Positions 25,896-37,176 of a stretch of DNA of 42,822 nt are shown here, piece by piece. Both the position numbers and the translations under genes were made by a program. The stretch comes from Gammaproteobacteria bacterium (GTDB taxonomy: Bacteria; Pseudomonadota; Gammaproteobacteria; S012-40): assembly GCA_029883265.1 (NCBI GenBank), contig JAOUJM010000013.1, positions 1 through 42,822 on the forward strand, in the 5' to 3' direction. The notes under the pieces are model-generated. The model saw only the letters and a list, made by a program, of their open reading frames with translations, was not told the DNA's origin and did not search any database. Each line of letters starts with the position of its first letter. The first letter of the stretch is position 1.

Positions 25896-26284
25896 TGAGA
25901 CTTATCATTCCCTGAACTAACTGAAGTCGCATCTTTTTCATTTTTATTGACTATAGACTGATCGGGTATCTCTGCCTTAATCGTGTTACTAGCATTTTTC
26001 GCTGGAATCGGTTTAGGTTTAGCATCATCAGAGGATTCATTAAAATCCTCTTCTATAAGCTCATGTCGCTGAACAATTTCTTTTTGCTCTTCCAGCAAAT
26101 GCTTTAACTCTTCGGCCTTATTCATTTCAATATCGAGTTCGTGTTTAACATTACTAGCGAATTGGCGCGCCCGACCTAACCACAAACCTAGGGTACGCAC
26201 CATTCCTGGGAAACGATCAGGCCCAACAACAATCAAGGCGATAACCGCAATGAGTGTAATTTCCCAGAATCCAATATCAAACAC
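25892..26284 (-). CDS. tatB: Sec-independent translocase subunit TatB
   Basis: A 130-residue single-span protein: MFDIGFWEITLIAVIALIVVG is the N-terminal helix with the TatB-type Glu8, then PDRFPGMVRTLGLWLGRAR forms the amphipathic helix, followed by a charged coil. It works with TatC in substrate recognition. The start is GTG (26284) with GGTGG seven bases upstream. It lies 30 bases after tatA and overlaps tatC. Confidence 0.94.
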   Translation of the reverse strand: MFDIGFWEITLIAVIALIVVGPDRFPGMVRTLGLWLGRARQFASNVKHELDIEMNKAEELKHLLEEQKEIVQRHELIEEDFNESSDDAKPKPIPAKNASNTIKAEIPDQSIVNKNEKDATSVSSGNDKSQ

Positions 26285-26314
26285 AGTTGACCACCTATTC
26301 CATCAAAAGCGCTT

Positions 26315-26563
26315 TTACACGCGGTCTTTTTCTTTTTCTGTAGTTTGTTTTTTCTCGTCCGATATCTCGACATCAATCACACGATTCGCTTCTTTTTCTT
26401 CAACCTTTTTGGCGGCTTCCTCTTCGCCTTCTTTCATGGCGCTACGAAAACCTTTAACGGCTGAACCAACATCAGAACCCAAAGTACGCAAACGTTTCGC
26501 ACCAAACAAAACTAATACAATTGCCAAAATAATGATTAATTGCCAAATACTTATGCCACCCAT
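26315..26563 (-). CDS. tatA: Sec-independent translocase subunit TatA
   Basis: An 82-residue pore-forming Tat subunit: [21 protein letters not shown], then [19 protein letters not shown] with the Phe-Gly hinge before it, then a charged tail. The absence of an early Glu and the presence of Gln8 fit TatA rather than TatB. AGGAG lies eight bases upstream of the ATG. It follows hisE by 63 bases, as in the betaproteobacterial his-tat arrangement, but without the HIT-family gene often found between them. Confidence 0.94.
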   Translation of the reverse strand: MGGISIWQLIIILAIVLVLFGAKRLRTLGSDVGSAVKGFRSAMKEGEEEAAKKVEEKEANRVIDVEISDEKKQTTEKEKDRV

Positions 26564-26626
26564 GTGGAGTCTCCTATTTTTAACTAAAAGGTGTTAACCC
26601 TTGCAAAGCGAAAAAACTGTTACCAA

Positions 26627-26947
26627 TTATTCAGATCGGGATGCTTTTTCTGCGTGCCCCGATACCCCAAAACGTCGCGCCAACTCTGCTAACACCTGAT
26701 CAGGATGAAGCCCTTGTTGCGCCAATAAAACCAAACTATGAAACCACAAATCGGCGATCTCATAGATTATTTTGTCTGCCTCACCATCTTTAGCTGCCAT
26801 GATGGTCTCTGCTGCTTCTTCGCCAATTTTTTTTAAAATCGAGTCCAATCCCTTTGCATACAAGCTTGCTACATAGGATTCCGAAGCGTCAGCTTGCTTG
26901 CGCTGCTCTAAACTTGCTGCCACTTTGTTGAGTATGTCTTCACTCAT
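26627..26947 (-). CDS. hisE: Phosphoribosyl-ATP pyrophosphatase
   Basis: Second step of histidine synthesis: PR-ATP to PR-AMP. The 106-residue protein matches the HisE family: [32 protein letters not shown] with the metal-binding Glu pairs, then [20 protein letters not shown]. It is a separate gene rather than fused to hisI as in enterobacteria. Its ATG overlaps the hisI stop by four bases. Confidence 0.95.
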   Translation of the reverse strand: MSEDILNKVAASLEQRKQADASESYVASLYAKGLDSILKKIGEEAAETIMAAKDGEADKIIYEIADLWFHSLVLLAQQGLHPDQVLAELARRFGVSGHAEKASRSE

Positions 26948-27333
26948 TTTTGATAGATCTCGTGTGGGTCTTTAATTATTGCATCTACAGGCCGCCATTG
27001 TTGGTTTTCCAAGGCTTGAAAAAAGCAATGCTGGCGTCCCGTATGGCAGGCAATCCCACCGATTTGTTCCACTTGCATAAGAATAACATCGTTATCGCAG
27101 TCCAAACGAATATCTTTTAACGTTTGCACATGACCAGATTCTTCGCCTTTTCGCCATAATTTGTTGCGTGAACGTGACCAATATATTGCACGTTGCTCTT
27201 TGACTGTGAGCGACAAAGCCTCGCGATTCATCCAGGCTAGCATGAGTACTTGGCCTGTTTTTTCATCCTGGGCAATCGCAGGAATCAAACCATGCGTGTC
27301 CCATTTAATCGCATCCAACCAAGCCTCACTCAT
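26944..27333 (-). CDS. hisI: Phosphoribosyl-AMP cyclohydrolase
   Basis: Third step of histidine synthesis: it opens the adenine ring of PR-AMP. The 129-residue protein shows [35 protein letters not shown], then [15 protein letters not shown] and [11 protein letters not shown], which contain the Cys and Asp metal ligands. It overlaps hisF by eight bases and hisE by four, so translation is tightly coupled. Confidence 0.96.
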   Translation of the reverse strand: MSEAWLDAIKWDTHGLIPAIAQDEKTGQVLMLAWMNREALSLTVKEQRAIYWSRSRNKLWRKGEESGHVQTLKDIRLDCDNDVILMQVEQIGGIACHTGRQHCFFQALENQQWRPVDAIIKDPHEIYQK

Positions 27334-28102
27334 CTCGAACCTCTATACCGGCTTGTGCCATCACCGCCTTAGCTTGAGCAACCGTATGCTCACCAAAATG
27401 AAAAATACTGGCCGCTAGCACAGCGTCTGCCTTACCTTCGGTGACACCTGCTGCCAAATGCTGCAAACTACCAACGCCTCCCGATGCAATCACGGGCACT
27501 GTCACAGCATCGCTAATCGCACGCGTCAAAGCCAAATCAAAACCTTCACGTGTACCGTCGCGATCCATTGAGGTTAGTAGGATTTCGCCTGCACCTAGCT
27601 GCACCATTTTTTTCGCCCATTCAATGGCATCAATACCTGTGGGCTTGCGTCCACCGTGGGTAAAAATTTCCCAACGTGGCGCTTCATTTTCAGCACTAAC
27701 TCGTTTTGCATCAATGGCAACAACAATACATTGTGCGCCAAATTTTTCCGAGGCTTCGCGCACGAAGTCGGGATTGAATACTGCTGCGGTATTAATTGAA
27801 ACTTTATCCGCGCCGGCATTCAACATACGACGCACATCGTCAACCGTGCGAATACCACCACCGACAGTCAACGGAATGAAAACCTGACTAGCCACAGCTT
27901 CGACTACATGCACCATGGTTTCACGATCATGGGCACTAGCAGTAATATCAAGAAAGGTGATTTCATCAGCACCTTGTTCGTCATAGCGACGTGCCACTTC
28001 GATTGGGTCACCCGCATCACGAATATCAACAAACTGCACACCTTTGACTACGCGCCCGTTATCGACATCAAGACAAGGAATGATGCGTTTAGCTAAGCCC
28101 AT
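27326..28102 (-). CDS. hisF: Imidazole glycerol phosphate synthase, cyclase subunit
   Basis: A TIM-barrel synthase (258 residues) that uses ammonia from HisH to form imidazole glycerol phosphate and [23 protein letters not shown] carries the catalytic Asp11; [28 protein letters not shown] has the first phosphate loop, and [15 protein letters not shown] the second. The family end AGIEVR is kept. It starts one base after the hisA stop with AGGGA upstream. Confidence 0.97.
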   Translation of the reverse strand: MGLAKRIIPCLDVDNGRVVKGVQFVDIRDAGDPIEVARRYDEQGADEITFLDITASAHDRETMVHVVEAVASQVFIPLTVGGGIRTVDDVRRMLNAGADKVSINTAAVFNPDFVREASEKFGAQCIVVAIDAKRVSAENEAPRWEIFTHGGRKPTGIDAIEWAKKMVQLGAGEILLTSMDRDGTREGFDLALTRAISDAVTVPVIASGGVGSLQHLAAGVTEGKADAVLAASIFHFGEHTVAQAKAVMAQAGIEVRDE

Positions 28103-28103
28103 A

Positions 28104-28844
28104 TTAATTCCCTGTGAGCTCGTCAGCTAGTCGCTGCGCTTCAGCAAAATCCAAAGTACCCTCATAAATTGCACGACCAGTAATTGCACCCATAATACCT
28201 TCATCTTCGACTGCGCAAACCGCTTTTACGTCTTCAATGTTAGTAATACCACCCGATGCAATAACAGGAATACGTATGGCCTGTGCCAATGCTACCGTTG
28301 ATTCAATATTTACGCCGTTTAACATGCCATCGCGACCAATATCGGTATAAACTATGGCTTCAACACCCATGGACTCAAAACGCTGCGCCATATCAATAAC
28401 ATCATGATTCGATAATTTCGACCAACCGTCGATTGCAACTTTACCATCTTTAGCATCCAGCCCAACAATTACATGACTAGGAAACTCCAAACACAAGTCT
28501 TCGACAAAATGCGGTGCATTGATTGCTTTGGTGCCAATAATTACGTACTGCACACCCAAATCTAAATAGGTTTGTACCGTATCTTCATCACGGATGCCGC
28601 CGCCCACTTGAATGGGAACGTCGGGAAACGCTTTTGCAATCGCTTCTATTGCCGCACCATTCACTGGTTTACCTGCAAACGCGCCGTTCAGGTCAACCAG
28701 GTGCAAGCGACGAGCGCCAGCTTCAACCCAACGTGCTGCCATTTCAACAGGATCTTCACCATAGATAGTTGAATCTTCCATATCGCCTTGACGTAGACGA
28801 ACACATTTACCATCTTTTAAATCAATCGCTGGAATAATTATCAT
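28104..28844 (-). CDS. hisA: ProFAR isomerase
   Basis: Fourth step of histidine synthesis: the Amadori rearrangement of ProFAR to PRFAR. The 246-residue TIM barrel begins [21 protein letters not shown] with Asp8 as catalytic acid/base; [28 protein letters not shown]-like [24 protein letters not shown] and [12 protein letters not shown] are also family motifs. AGGAAGG precedes the ATG. It is 42 bases downstream of hisH. Confidence 0.97.
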   Translation of the reverse strand: MIIIPAIDLKDGKCVRLRQGDMEDSTIYGEDPVEMAARWVEAGARRLHLVDLNGAFAGKPVNGAAIEAIAKAFPDVPIQVGGGIRDEDTVQTYLDLGVQYVIIGTKAINAPHFVEDLCLEFPSHVIVGLDAKDGKVAIDGWSKLSNHDVIDMAQRFESMGVEAIVYTDIGRDGMLNGVNIESTVALAQAIRIPVIASGGITNIEDVKAVCAVEDEGIMGAITGRAIYEGTLDFAEAQRLADELTGN

Positions 28845-28886
28845 TTGCCTTCCTCAAATTGTTTGTGGACGCTGTCCAACACCCGG

Positions 28887-29534
28887 TTAAACACCATCAC
28901 CATTCCATTGACTAAAGTTTTGCAATAACTGTAATCCCGCATGCGCACTTTTTTCCGGATGGAATTGCACTGCAAAAACATTATCACGACCAATGGCTGC
29001 CGCAAATGGCAAACCATATTCACATTCTCCTTGCACCACGCTTTGCTCCGCTGCTTGCACATAATAGCTATGCACGAAATAGAAACGACTCGACTGTTTA
29101 ATATCACGCCATAATGGATGATTGCTTTTTTGTTGCACTTGATTCCAGCCCATATGCGGAATTTTCAGTCGTTCACCGTGTGAATCATGTAAATTTGTAC
29201 CAAAAAATTTCACTTCACCAGAGAAAAAATTCAAACACTCAGTTCCATTATTCTCTTCACTAAAACTCATCAGTGCTTGCATGCCGACACACACGCCTAA
29301 AAAAGGCTTGGATTGAATGCATTCGGCGACAACTTTATCTACGCCTAAACGTTTTATTTCAGCAATGCAATCACGAATAGCACCCACACCTGGCAACACC
29401 ACACGATCGGCTTTTAAAATTTTTTCCGCTTCATGAGTTACAATAATTTTGGCATTGCCAGCCACATGCTCAAATGCCTTTGCAGCTGAATGCAAGTTAC
29501 CCATTCCATAATCAATAATTGCGATAGTTTGCAT
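28887..29534 (-). CDS. hisH: Imidazole glycerol phosphate synthase, glutaminase subunit
   Basis: Class I glutamine amidotransferase (215 residues) supplying ammonia to His[14 protein letters not shown] starts the protein, [10 protein letters not shown] holds the oxyanion-region loop, the nucleophile Cys is in [10 protein letters not shown] near residue 83, and the His-Glu pair is in [13 protein letters not shown] near 194. It lies between hisB and hisA with gaps of nine and 42 bases. Confidence 0.96.
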   Translation of the reverse strand: MQTIAIIDYGMGNLHSAAKAFEHVAGNAKIIVTHEAEKILKADRVVLPGVGAIRDCIAEIKRLGVDKVVAECIQSKPFLGVCVGMQALMSFSEENNGTECLNFFSGEVKFFGTNLHDSHGERLKIPHMGWNQVQQKSNHPLWRDIKQSSRFYFVHSYYVQAAEQSVVQGECEYGLPFAAAIGRDNVFAVQFHPEKSAHAGLQLLQNFSQWNGDGV

Positions 29535-29543
29535 ATGGCTAAC

Positions 29544-30137
29544 CTACAAACTTCCTTTGGTGGACGGGATCACGTTGGCCATGCGCTCATCCTGACTTAC
29601 CGCCATGCGTAGGGCTCGACCAAAGGCTTTAAAAATGGTTTCGGCAATATGATGTGCATTGCGTCCACGTATACAATCAATATGCAATGTCGCTTGCGCA
29701 TGATTAACAAAGCCTTGGAAAAACTCGTAAAACAATTCCACTTCAAAACTTCCAATGGCGGCCTTCGGAAAATCCGCATGAAATTCCAAACCGGGCCGCC
29801 CGGAGAAATCGATAACCACCCGACTCAAGGCTTCATCTAAGGGCACATAGGCATGACCATAACGAAAAATTCCTTTTTTATCCCCCAAGGCTTGCTTAAA
29901 CGCCTGACCTAAAGTAATGCCAATATCCTCAACCGTATGGTGCGCATCAATATGCAAATCGCCTTTTGCCAGAATATCGATATCAATCAAACCATGGCGT
30001 GCGATTTGATCGAGCATATGTTCAAGAAAAGCAACGCCCGTGTCAAATTTTGCTTGGCCAGTACCATCCAAGTCGATGCTCACTTGAATTTGCGTTTCTA
30101 AAGTATCGCGTTTTACGCTTGCGCTACGTGCACTCAT
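29544..30137 (-). CDS. hisB: Imidazoleglycerol-phosphate dehydratase (monofunctional)
   Basis: Sixth step of histidine synthesis: dehydration to imidazole acetol phosphate. The 197-residue protein has the duplicated metal motifs [11 protein letters not shown] near 70 and [12 protein letters not shown] near 167, plus [13 protein letters not shown]. It lacks the N-terminal histidinol-phosphatase domain fused in E. coli HisB, so the phosphatase must be encoded elsewhere. GGAG is seven bases before the ATG. Confidence 0.96.
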   Translation of the reverse strand: MSARSASVKRDTLETQIQVSIDLDGTGQAKFDTGVAFLEHMLDQIARHGLIDIDILAKGDLHIDAHHTVEDIGITLGQAFKQALGDKKGIFRYGHAYVPLDEALSRVVIDFSGRPGLEFHADFPKAAIGSFEVELFYEFFQGFVNHAQATLHIDCIRGRNAHHIAETIFKAFGRALRMAVSQDERMANVIPSTKGSL

Positions 30138-30147
30138 GTGTCACTCC

Positions 30148-31245
30148 TTAAGCAGCCTTGGCTAAGGTTTGTTTTAAAGCCTGAATAAACAATTCATTTT
30201 CTTCATCCGTTCCAACGGTTACACGCAAACAATCACGTAATAACTTGTGTCCAGCCGAAAGATTTTTAATCAATACTTTCTGCGCTTTTAATGCTTCAAA
30301 GATTTCATCAGCGGCCCCTGCATCTACCCTGAAACTGATAAAATTTGCTTCGGAGGGAAACACGGTCACACCCGCTGTATTGGCAAGCACTGCTGCTAAT
30401 TGCTCGCGACTTTGTTTTAAATTTTGTGTTTGCTGCTGCAAAACATTGGCATGCTGCAAGGCAAAACACACCGTCGCTTGGGTCAAGACATTAATATTAT
30501 AAGGCAAACGAACCTTATCAAATTCATTCAACCACGCGGCCTGACCAATCAAATAACCTAAACGCAAACCAGCCAATCCAGTTTTTGAATACGTACGCAT
30601 CAGAAGCATATGATCATAAACATCGAGCCAATCAATCAAACTATCACTGGCAAAAGCAGTGTAAGCTTCATCAATGACAACCAAACCATGGCTCGCCTGA
30701 ATAATTTGCTCCACTTGCTCGCGGGAAAAAAGGTTACCTGTGGGATTATTTGGATAAGCGAGAAAAACCACAGCAGGTTGATGCTCCTCAATGGCCTGCA
30801 GCATCGCTGGCATATTCAAACTAAAATCTTCATTCAAATCGATACCGACGAATTCCACATTGCACAGTTTTGCAATCATTTTGTACATGACAAAACTTGG
30901 CTCGGGCGCTAATACTTTTGCATTCGGCTTAGCCAGAGCCATGATAATCATTTGAATAATTTCATCGGAACCATTACCAAGAAGAATGGAAAACTTGTTA
31001 TCTATTTTCTCATGCTGACGTATCGCATCACAAAGTTGTTTTGCTTGCGGATCAGGATAACGATTCAGTGCAGCGTCCTGTATCGATACCAACCAAGTTT
31101 GCTTGAGTTCTTCGGGCAGACTGTACGGATTCTCCATGGCATCAAGCTTAAGCATTCCGTCAGCGCTGGGTACATGATAAGCGCTCAGTTCTCGCACTTG
31201 ACTACGAATGAGTTGTTCGACTTGCTGTTGCAGGGACGTTTTCAT
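30148..31245 (-). CDS. hisC: Histidinol-phosphate aminotransferase
   Basis: A PLP-dependent class II-fold aminotransferase (365 residues) forming histidinol phosphate with glutamate as donor. It shows [11 protein letters not shown] at the N terminus, [12 protein letters not shown] near 90, [11 protein letters not shown] near 166, [10 protein letters not shown] near 190, and the PLP lysine in [16 protein letters not shown] near 225. The ATG overlaps the hisD stop by four bases. Confidence 0.95.
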   Translation of the reverse strand: MKTSLQQQVEQLIRSQVRELSAYHVPSADGMLKLDAMENPYSLPEELKQTWLVSIQDAALNRYPDPQAKQLCDAIRQHEKIDNKFSILLGNGSDEIIQMIIMALAKPNAKVLAPEPSFVMYKMIAKLCNVEFVGIDLNEDFSLNMPAMLQAIEEHQPAVVFLAYPNNPTGNLFSREQVEQIIQASHGLVVIDEAYTAFASDSLIDWLDVYDHMLLMRTYSKTGLAGLRLGYLIGQAAWLNEFDKVRLPYNINVLTQATVCFALQHANVLQQQTQNLKQSREQLAAVLANTAGVTVFPSEANFISFRVDAGAADEIFEALKAQKVLIKNLSAGHKLLRDCLRVTVGTDEENELFIQALKQTLAKAA

Positions 31246-32543
31246 GAAGCATCAATACGATATTCAGCCGAACGCGCATGCGCAGTCAATCCCTCACCGC
31301 GCGCAAATGGCGAAGCGATTTTACCCAGCGTAGTTGCACCTTGCGGCGAACACATAATTAAACTAGAGCGTTTTTGAAAGTCATAAACACCGAGCGGTGA
31401 ACTAAATCGAGCCGTGCGTGATGTGGGCAATACATGATTCGGTCCGGCGCAATAATCACCAATCGCTTCAGCGGTATAGCGTCCCATAAAAATCGCACCG
31501 GCATTACGAATTTTTTTCACATAATTTTCAACATCGTCGACGGAAAGCTCCAAATGTTCAGGCGCAATATAATTACAAACCTCGGCGGCTTCATCCAGAT
31601 CCTTAACCACAATAATGGCACCACGCTCATTTAAGGATTTTTCAATGATTTCTGCACGCTCCATTTGTGGCAAAAGTTTTTCAACACTAGCAATTACGTC
31701 CTGTGCATAGTGCGCATCAGGTGTCACTAAAATGGATTGCGCATCTTCATCATGTTCGGCTTGTGAAAACAAGTCCATGGCTATCCAATCAGGATTGGTT
31801 TTGCCATCGCAAATAACCAAAATTTCTGACGGCCCAGCAATCATATCGATACCAACCGCGCCAAATACCATGCGCTTTGCTGTAGCCACATAAATGTTTC
31901 CCGGCCCAACAATCTTCGCCACTGGTGGGATAGTGTCAGTGCCATAAGCGAGTGCGGCAATAGCTTGTGCACCACCCACTGTAAATACGCGGTCAACACC
32001 AGCAATATAGGCTGAAGCCAATACCAACTCATTGACTTCACCATCAGGTGTAGGCACTACCATGATTAATTCAGGCACACCCGCAACCTTTGCTGGAATG
32101 GCATTCATTAATACGGATGAAGGATATGCAGCTTTCCCGCCTGGCACGTACAAACCAACTTTATCCATAGGTGTGACTTGCTGGCCTAATAAGGTGCCAT
32201 CAGCTTCTTTATAGGACCAGGAATCAGCTTTCTGATGCTCATGGTATGCACGAATGCGCTCAGCCGATGTTTTAATCAAGTCACGCATGCTCGGCTCAAG
32301 ATTGTCACAGGCGTGTTTTAAACGTGCTTGTGAGATTTCCAAATCGGCCGCCACATCCACACGCATGCGATCGAAGCGTTCAGTATATTCCAACACCGCC
32401 GCATCACCTCGTTGGCGCACGTTTTTTAAAATATCGTTAACCACGTCGAACACACGTTCGTCGGAAACTCCTTCCCAGGCAATTAATTGATCCAGGTCAG
32501 TCCAAAACTGGCTATCGGCACGATTTAATTGAGTTAATTTCAT
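31242..32543 (-). CDS. hisD: Histidinol dehydrogenase
   Basis: Final two oxidations of histidine synthesis, zinc- and NAD-dependent. The 433-residue protein contains [74 protein letters not shown] and [20 protein letters not shown], the full family series including zinc-ligand Gln, His and Asp positions. It starts 21 bases after hisG. Confidence 0.97.
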   Translation of the reverse strand: MKLTQLNRADSQFWTDLDQLIAWEGVSDERVFDVVNDILKNVRQRGDAAVLEYTERFDRMRVDVAADLEISQARLKHACDNLEPSMRDLIKTSAERIRAYHEHQKADSWSYKEADGTLLGQQVTPMDKVGLYVPGGKAAYPSSVLMNAIPAKVAGVPELIMVVPTPDGEVNELVLASAYIAGVDRVFTVGGAQAIAALAYGTDTIPPVAKIVGPGNIYVATAKRMVFGAVGIDMIAGPSEILVICDGKTNPDWIAMDLFSQAEHDEDAQSILVTPDAHYAQDVIASVEKLLPQMERAEIIEKSLNERGAIIVVKDLDEAAEVCNYIAPEHLELSVDDVENYVKKIRNAGAIFMGRYTAEAIGDYCAGPNHVLPTSRTARFSSPLGVYDFQKRSSLIMCSPQGATTLGKIASPFARGEGLTAHARSAEYRIDAS

Positions 32544-32564
32544 GATTATTCACTCGGCATAGAA

Positions 32565-33209
32565 CTAAGCGGCGCTGGCTTCACCTACCGCTTGACGCAT
32601 GTGATTTATAAAAGACTTGATTGTTTGCGACTTCATTTTTAAAGAAGCCTTATTCACAATCAGGCGTGAGCTAATATCCGCGATATGCTCCAAGGGTTCG
32701 AGCCCATTGGCACGTAAGGTGTTACCGGTATCGACTAAATCAACAATCGCATCAGCTAAACCCACCAAAGGCGCTAATTCCATGGAACCGTAGAGTTTAA
32801 TAATTTCAACTTGCTCACCCTTGGCTGCATAATAGTTGCGTGCGGAATTAACGAATTTGGTAGCAATACGCAATCGAGAGCCGCGACGCTGGAATCCAGG
32901 TTCACCCGCCACCATCAATTTGCATTTGGCAATCTGTAAGTCCAGCGGCTCATAGACACCGTCTCCACCATGCTCCAACAAAACATCTTTTCCTGCTACG
33001 CCTAAATCTGCAGCCCCATACTCGACATAAGTAGGTACATCGGACGCGCGCACGGTGACGATTTTAATGTGCTCATGATTAGTATCCAAAATCAGCTTGC
33101 GGCTGGTTTCCGGGTCATCGACCGGGATAATTCCGGCGTGAGCGAGCAAGGGCAAGGTATCTTTGTAGATTCTGCCCTTGGATAATGCGATGGTAATTGA
33201 TTGGTTCAT
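32565..33209 (-). CDS. hisG: ATP phosphoribosyltransferase, short form (HisG_S)
   Basis: Commits PRPP and ATP to histidine synthesis. At 214 residues this is the short catalytic form, which lacks the C-terminal ACT-like regulatory domain and in characterised species needs the HisZ subunit for activity and feedback control. Motifs: [33 protein letters not shown] and the PRPP loop [14 protein letters not shown] near 160. No hisZ is in this window. It heads the his genes, 51 bases after murA, without an obvious attenuator or His-rich leader peptide in the gap. Confidence 0.96.
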   Translation of the reverse strand: MNQSITIALSKGRIYKDTLPLLAHAGIIPVDDPETSRKLILDTNHEHIKIVTVRASDVPTYVEYGAADLGVAGKDVLLEHGGDGVYEPLDLQIAKCKLMVAGEPGFQRRGSRLRIATKFVNSARNYYAAKGEQVEIIKLYGSMELAPLVGLADAIVDLVDTGNTLRANGLEPLEHIADISSRLIVNKASLKMKSQTIKSFINHMRQAVGEASAA

Positions 33210-33260
33210 GGTTTTTATTATACCGAATTTCCTCGCGGGTACTATGGCCCCACGGGTGCT

Positions 33261-34523
<1,263 letters not shown>

Positions 34524-34553
34524 TTACTGCCTACTCGTCTACGCTGTGGTGAT

Positions 34554-34799
34554 TTACTTATCTTGTTGCTGTTCCCATTGGCTGGGCGTATAGGATTTGA
34601 TAGCTAGTGCATGGATAGTGCCGTTGCGAATATGCTCATCCACACTGTCATACACCATACGTTGGCGCTGTAATAAACTCTTGCCCTCAAACTCTGGACT
34701 GACTACCACTACCGCCACATTGCATCCATCACCAGTAATATTGACTTCTGAATTGTTGATTGATGCTTCGATTAAAGCCTTGATGTCGTCGTTATTCAC
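34554..34799 (-). CDS. ibaG: BolA-family protein IbaG (YrbA)
   Basis: An 81-residue BolA-like protein. It shows GDGCNVAVVVVSPEFEGKSLLQRQRMVYD and a late IHALAIKSYTPSQW, the IbaG/YrbA pattern. Family members bind [2Fe-2S] clusters with monothiol glutaredoxins and the gene is typically next to murA, as here. The start is GTG (34799) with GGGG seven bases upstream. mlaB, which normally precedes it, is missing. Confidence 0.92.
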   Translation of the reverse strand: MNNDDIKALIEASINNSEVNITGDGCNVAVVVVSPEFEGKSLLQRQRMVYDSVDEHIRNGTIHALAIKSYTPSQWEQQQDK

Positions 34800-34841
34800 G
34801 AGCTATCCCCAAACTATTAAGTGCAGCCGACTATTATAATC

Positions 34842-34910
34842 CAAGCTGCTGCCAGAAATATAGACATAATGTTTTTTTATTCAAATTGTTTTATTAAAAT
34901 CAGCAGCTTG
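34842..34910. repeat. 10-base inverted repeat between mlaC and ibaG
   Basis: CAAGCTGCTG (34842-34851) and CAGCAGCTTG (34901-34910) are exact complements separated by 49 AT-rich bases. The gap is where mlaB is expected in related genomes, but no STAS-domain coding remnant is visible in it. No target duplication was seen at the ends. It may be a long-loop terminator of tolC-mlaC, a tiny relic of a mobile element, or chance. Confidence 0.45.
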
Positions 34911-34969
34911 AGCCCAATTTTGCTAGACCTGAACGTAATGGAGAAGCCGCAATCAAAAAGACATAAAGG

Positions 34970-35560
34970 TTACTGCTTATTACCTTCCACCAAACGATTG
35001 ATTAATTCCCTAATATTCGATTGGCGAATTTCTTTGGCGAATGTAGTGCGATAGTTCGCAATTAGACTGATGCCATCGATTTTCACATCGTAGACTTTCC
35101 AGGCATCGTTTTTTAAATGTAAACGGTAATCAATAGGGATGGGGAATCCACCCGCCTGATCTATTTCTGAACGAACTGTCACTTTACCACTACTCAGGTC
35201 TCCCTGGAGCGGTAAATATTTTATTTTGCTGTCGGTGTATTCGAGCAAGGAGGCAGCATAAGTTCGTACCAATAAATGACGAAACTCGTTAACAAAATCC
35301 TGTTTTTCCTTAGCAGAGGCCTTAGCCCAGTAACGACTCAATACCCATTTAGACATTTTTTCAAAATCAAAATGGGGTAATACGTATTGATTCACTACAT
35401 CATATATTTTTTCCGGATTTTTCTTTAATTCTGTTTTTTGAGCCTTGAGAATTTCAAGTACCTTATTCGATGAATCCACTACCAATGCCTGCGGATCCCC
35501 GGCTGCCATGAGTAATGAACTAAAACTTAAAATGATTAACAAACAAAAAACTCGCATCAT
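34970..35560 (-). CDS. mlaC: Periplasmic phospholipid-binding protein MlaC
   Basis: A 196-residue Ttg2D/MlaC-family protein that shuttles phospholipids between the outer membrane MlaA complex and the inner membrane MlaFEDB transporter. It has an N-terminal signal peptide (LLIILSFSSLLMAAG, cut near residue 20), VVNQYVLPHFDFEKMSKWVLSRYW near 60, FRHLLVRTYAASLLEYTD near 104, and the late WKVYDVKIDGISLIANYRTTF typical of the family. It starts by an ATGA overlap with the TolC-like gene. mlaF, mlaE, mlaD and mlaB are not next to it, unlike in E. coli or Pseudomonas. Confidence 0.92.
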   Translation of the reverse strand: MMRVFCLLIILSFSSLLMAAGDPQALVVDSSNKVLEILKAQKTELKKNPEKIYDVVNQYVLPHFDFEKMSKWVLSRYWAKASAKEKQDFVNEFRHLLVRTYAASLLEYTDSKIKYLPLQGDLSSGKVTVRSEIDQAGGFPIPIDYRLHLKNDAWKVYDVKIDGISLIANYRTTFAKEIRQSNIRELINRLVEGNKQ

Positions 35561-36918
35561 TGATAGGCTCCTGCGACATAGTCTAATTGGGCAACCTGTA
35601 CATTATAGTCATAAACCATTTTCAGATATTCCGTATAGGTTAAAACATACCCTTGAAACGCACTGACAATTTTATCGGTTTGCTCCAGACCGGCTTCAAA
35701 GTCAGCGTAACTGGCAATCATCCAACGACGGGCAGATTTGGAGCTTTCCATTAATTTGGTCACTGAGATATGGCCGGCTTGAACCTGGTGGTAACGCTCC
35801 GCCACTTGATAAGGAATACCTTGCAATGCCAAACTTTTCTTTTCTACTAAAGCATCCAACTGAGCTTGCTCTTGAGCTGCTCGAGCCTTTTTCACGCTAC
35901 GTTCCCAGTTCCATTGAAATCCGACCAATGGCGTCGCTCCATAATCATTAAACACATCGTACACATAGGGGTTATCAATTCGCGTACGAAGCGGTGAATA
36001 AGACGCAAAAATAATCATGCCAGTAAAGAGATTAGGACGATTCATAGCTTTATTAGCGGCGACCAAAGCACGTCGCGCATTCATACCATTTTCCAATTGA
36101 AACATTTCTGGGCGCTTGCTGAGCGCTTGTTCGGTTAATGCCGCCAGACTCAAGCTCGGCAACGCAACAGCTTGAGCACGTTTATCCGCGATCTCCAACG
36201 GTTGATCTAATGCCACACCAATAAGAACTTTTAAACCATCAAGTGCGATATTTTCCAAAGCTTGTGCTTGTGCTAAGAAACTAGCCGCCAAACCGCTAGC
36301 CGATTGCAAGGCGTATAAATCTGATTGTTTGGCGCGGCCATTATCATCATCCAACCAGCCTTGCACCAGATCAACTGCACTATCCACTCGTTTTTGCACA
36401 TCACCAAGAAATAAACGTGCGTCACGTGCCGATAAATAGCCGTGATAGGCTTTATGCACATCCAAGATGGTTTGACCACGTTGTAAACGAACATCTTCTT
36501 CTTTGACTTTAATATTAGCTTTAGCCGCTTCAGCAAAATATTTAATTTTCCCAAAAGTATAAAGCGGTTTCACCACTAGGGATTGCAGCATAAACCAGGG
36601 CGAAAATCCGGGTGATAAGGCATATCGATCATCACGCACTTCACATGGCGTGGCCTCACCACAGGTTTCTTTGGTAAAAAAACCTTCCTGATCCGTTCGC
36701 GGCGCCATAGCCACATACGACAATAACTCAAAACTAAAGTCTTTATTGGCATAAACTTCATCAAGTTGCGCTTCGGCTACAGCGATTAGTTTTTCGACCT
36801 CGCTAATACGCGGATCATGGTTTAACGCTCGCTCAGTTGCCTGTTGTATATTGATGGTTTCAGCAATTGCCGTGGTACAAAAAAATACAGCAAGAAAGCC
36901 TAATATTCTAAAAATCAT
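35557..36918 (-). CDS. TolC-family outer membrane efflux protein
   Basis: A 453-residue outer membrane factor. The signal peptide ends AIA at residue 19. The mature part has the long helical-hairpin pattern of the family: INIQQATERALNHDPRISEVEKLIAVAEAQ near the start and a related repeat ALTEQALSKRPEMFQLENGMNARRA from about residue 265. A cysteine pair (KETCGEATPCEVRD) lies in an early loop. It would form a trimeric channel through the outer membrane. No membrane fusion protein or pump is adjacent; instead it is translationally coupled to mlaC. It is therefore not named tolC. Confidence 0.85.
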   Translation of the reverse strand: MIFRILGFLAVFFCTTAIAETINIQQATERALNHDPRISEVEKLIAVAEAQLDEVYANKDFSFELLSYVAMAPRTDQEGFFTKETCGEATPCEVRDDRYALSPGFSPWFMLQSLVVKPLYTFGKIKYFAEAAKANIKVKEEDVRLQRGQTILDVHKAYHGYLSARDARLFLGDVQKRVDSAVDLVQGWLDDDNGRAKQSDLYALQSASGLAASFLAQAQALENIALDGLKVLIGVALDQPLEIADKRAQAVALPSLSLAALTEQALSKRPEMFQLENGMNARRALVAANKAMNRPNLFTGMIIFASYSPLRTRIDNPYVYDVFNDYGATPLVGFQWNWERSVKKARAAQEQAQLDALVEKKSLALQGIPYQVAERYHQVQAGHISVTKLMESSKSARRWMIASYADFEAGLEQTDKIVSAFQGYVLTYTEYLKMVYDYNVQVAQLDYVAGAYQ

Positions 36919-37047
36919 CCTTATCCTCTTTATTGAGCTCTCAAACCTTCAATGATTTGGCAAGACCTCTACTTCGATCGGTGAGACGCTCGGTATTAAG
37001 TTCAATTTCAACTCATTGATGCGAAAACAACACTATAGCATCGACAA

Positions 37048-37077
37048 AACCAGGGTCGAGAGGCCCACACCCGGTTT
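37048..37077 (-). terminator. Possible terminator after the histidine kinase gene
   Basis: On the minus strand, AAACCGGGT pairs with ACCCTGGTTT with one bulged base and a 12-base loop, followed by a short TTTT. It lies 100 bases past the kinase stop. Stem quality is moderate, and the T run overlaps the stem. Confidence 0.38.
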
Positions 37078-37176
37078 CTTAATAAATTCCAGGCAAAATA
37101 GAAACATGTGCTTAAATTATGACCGCTTTATTTCTGCGAGTATAGTGCCAATGTCGAATGAAAGATATGTCGCTTA

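Noticed and set aside
28841-29107. 88-codon minus-strand frame inside hisH and the hisH-hisA gap
   Set aside because: It is out of frame within hisH and has no family similarity.
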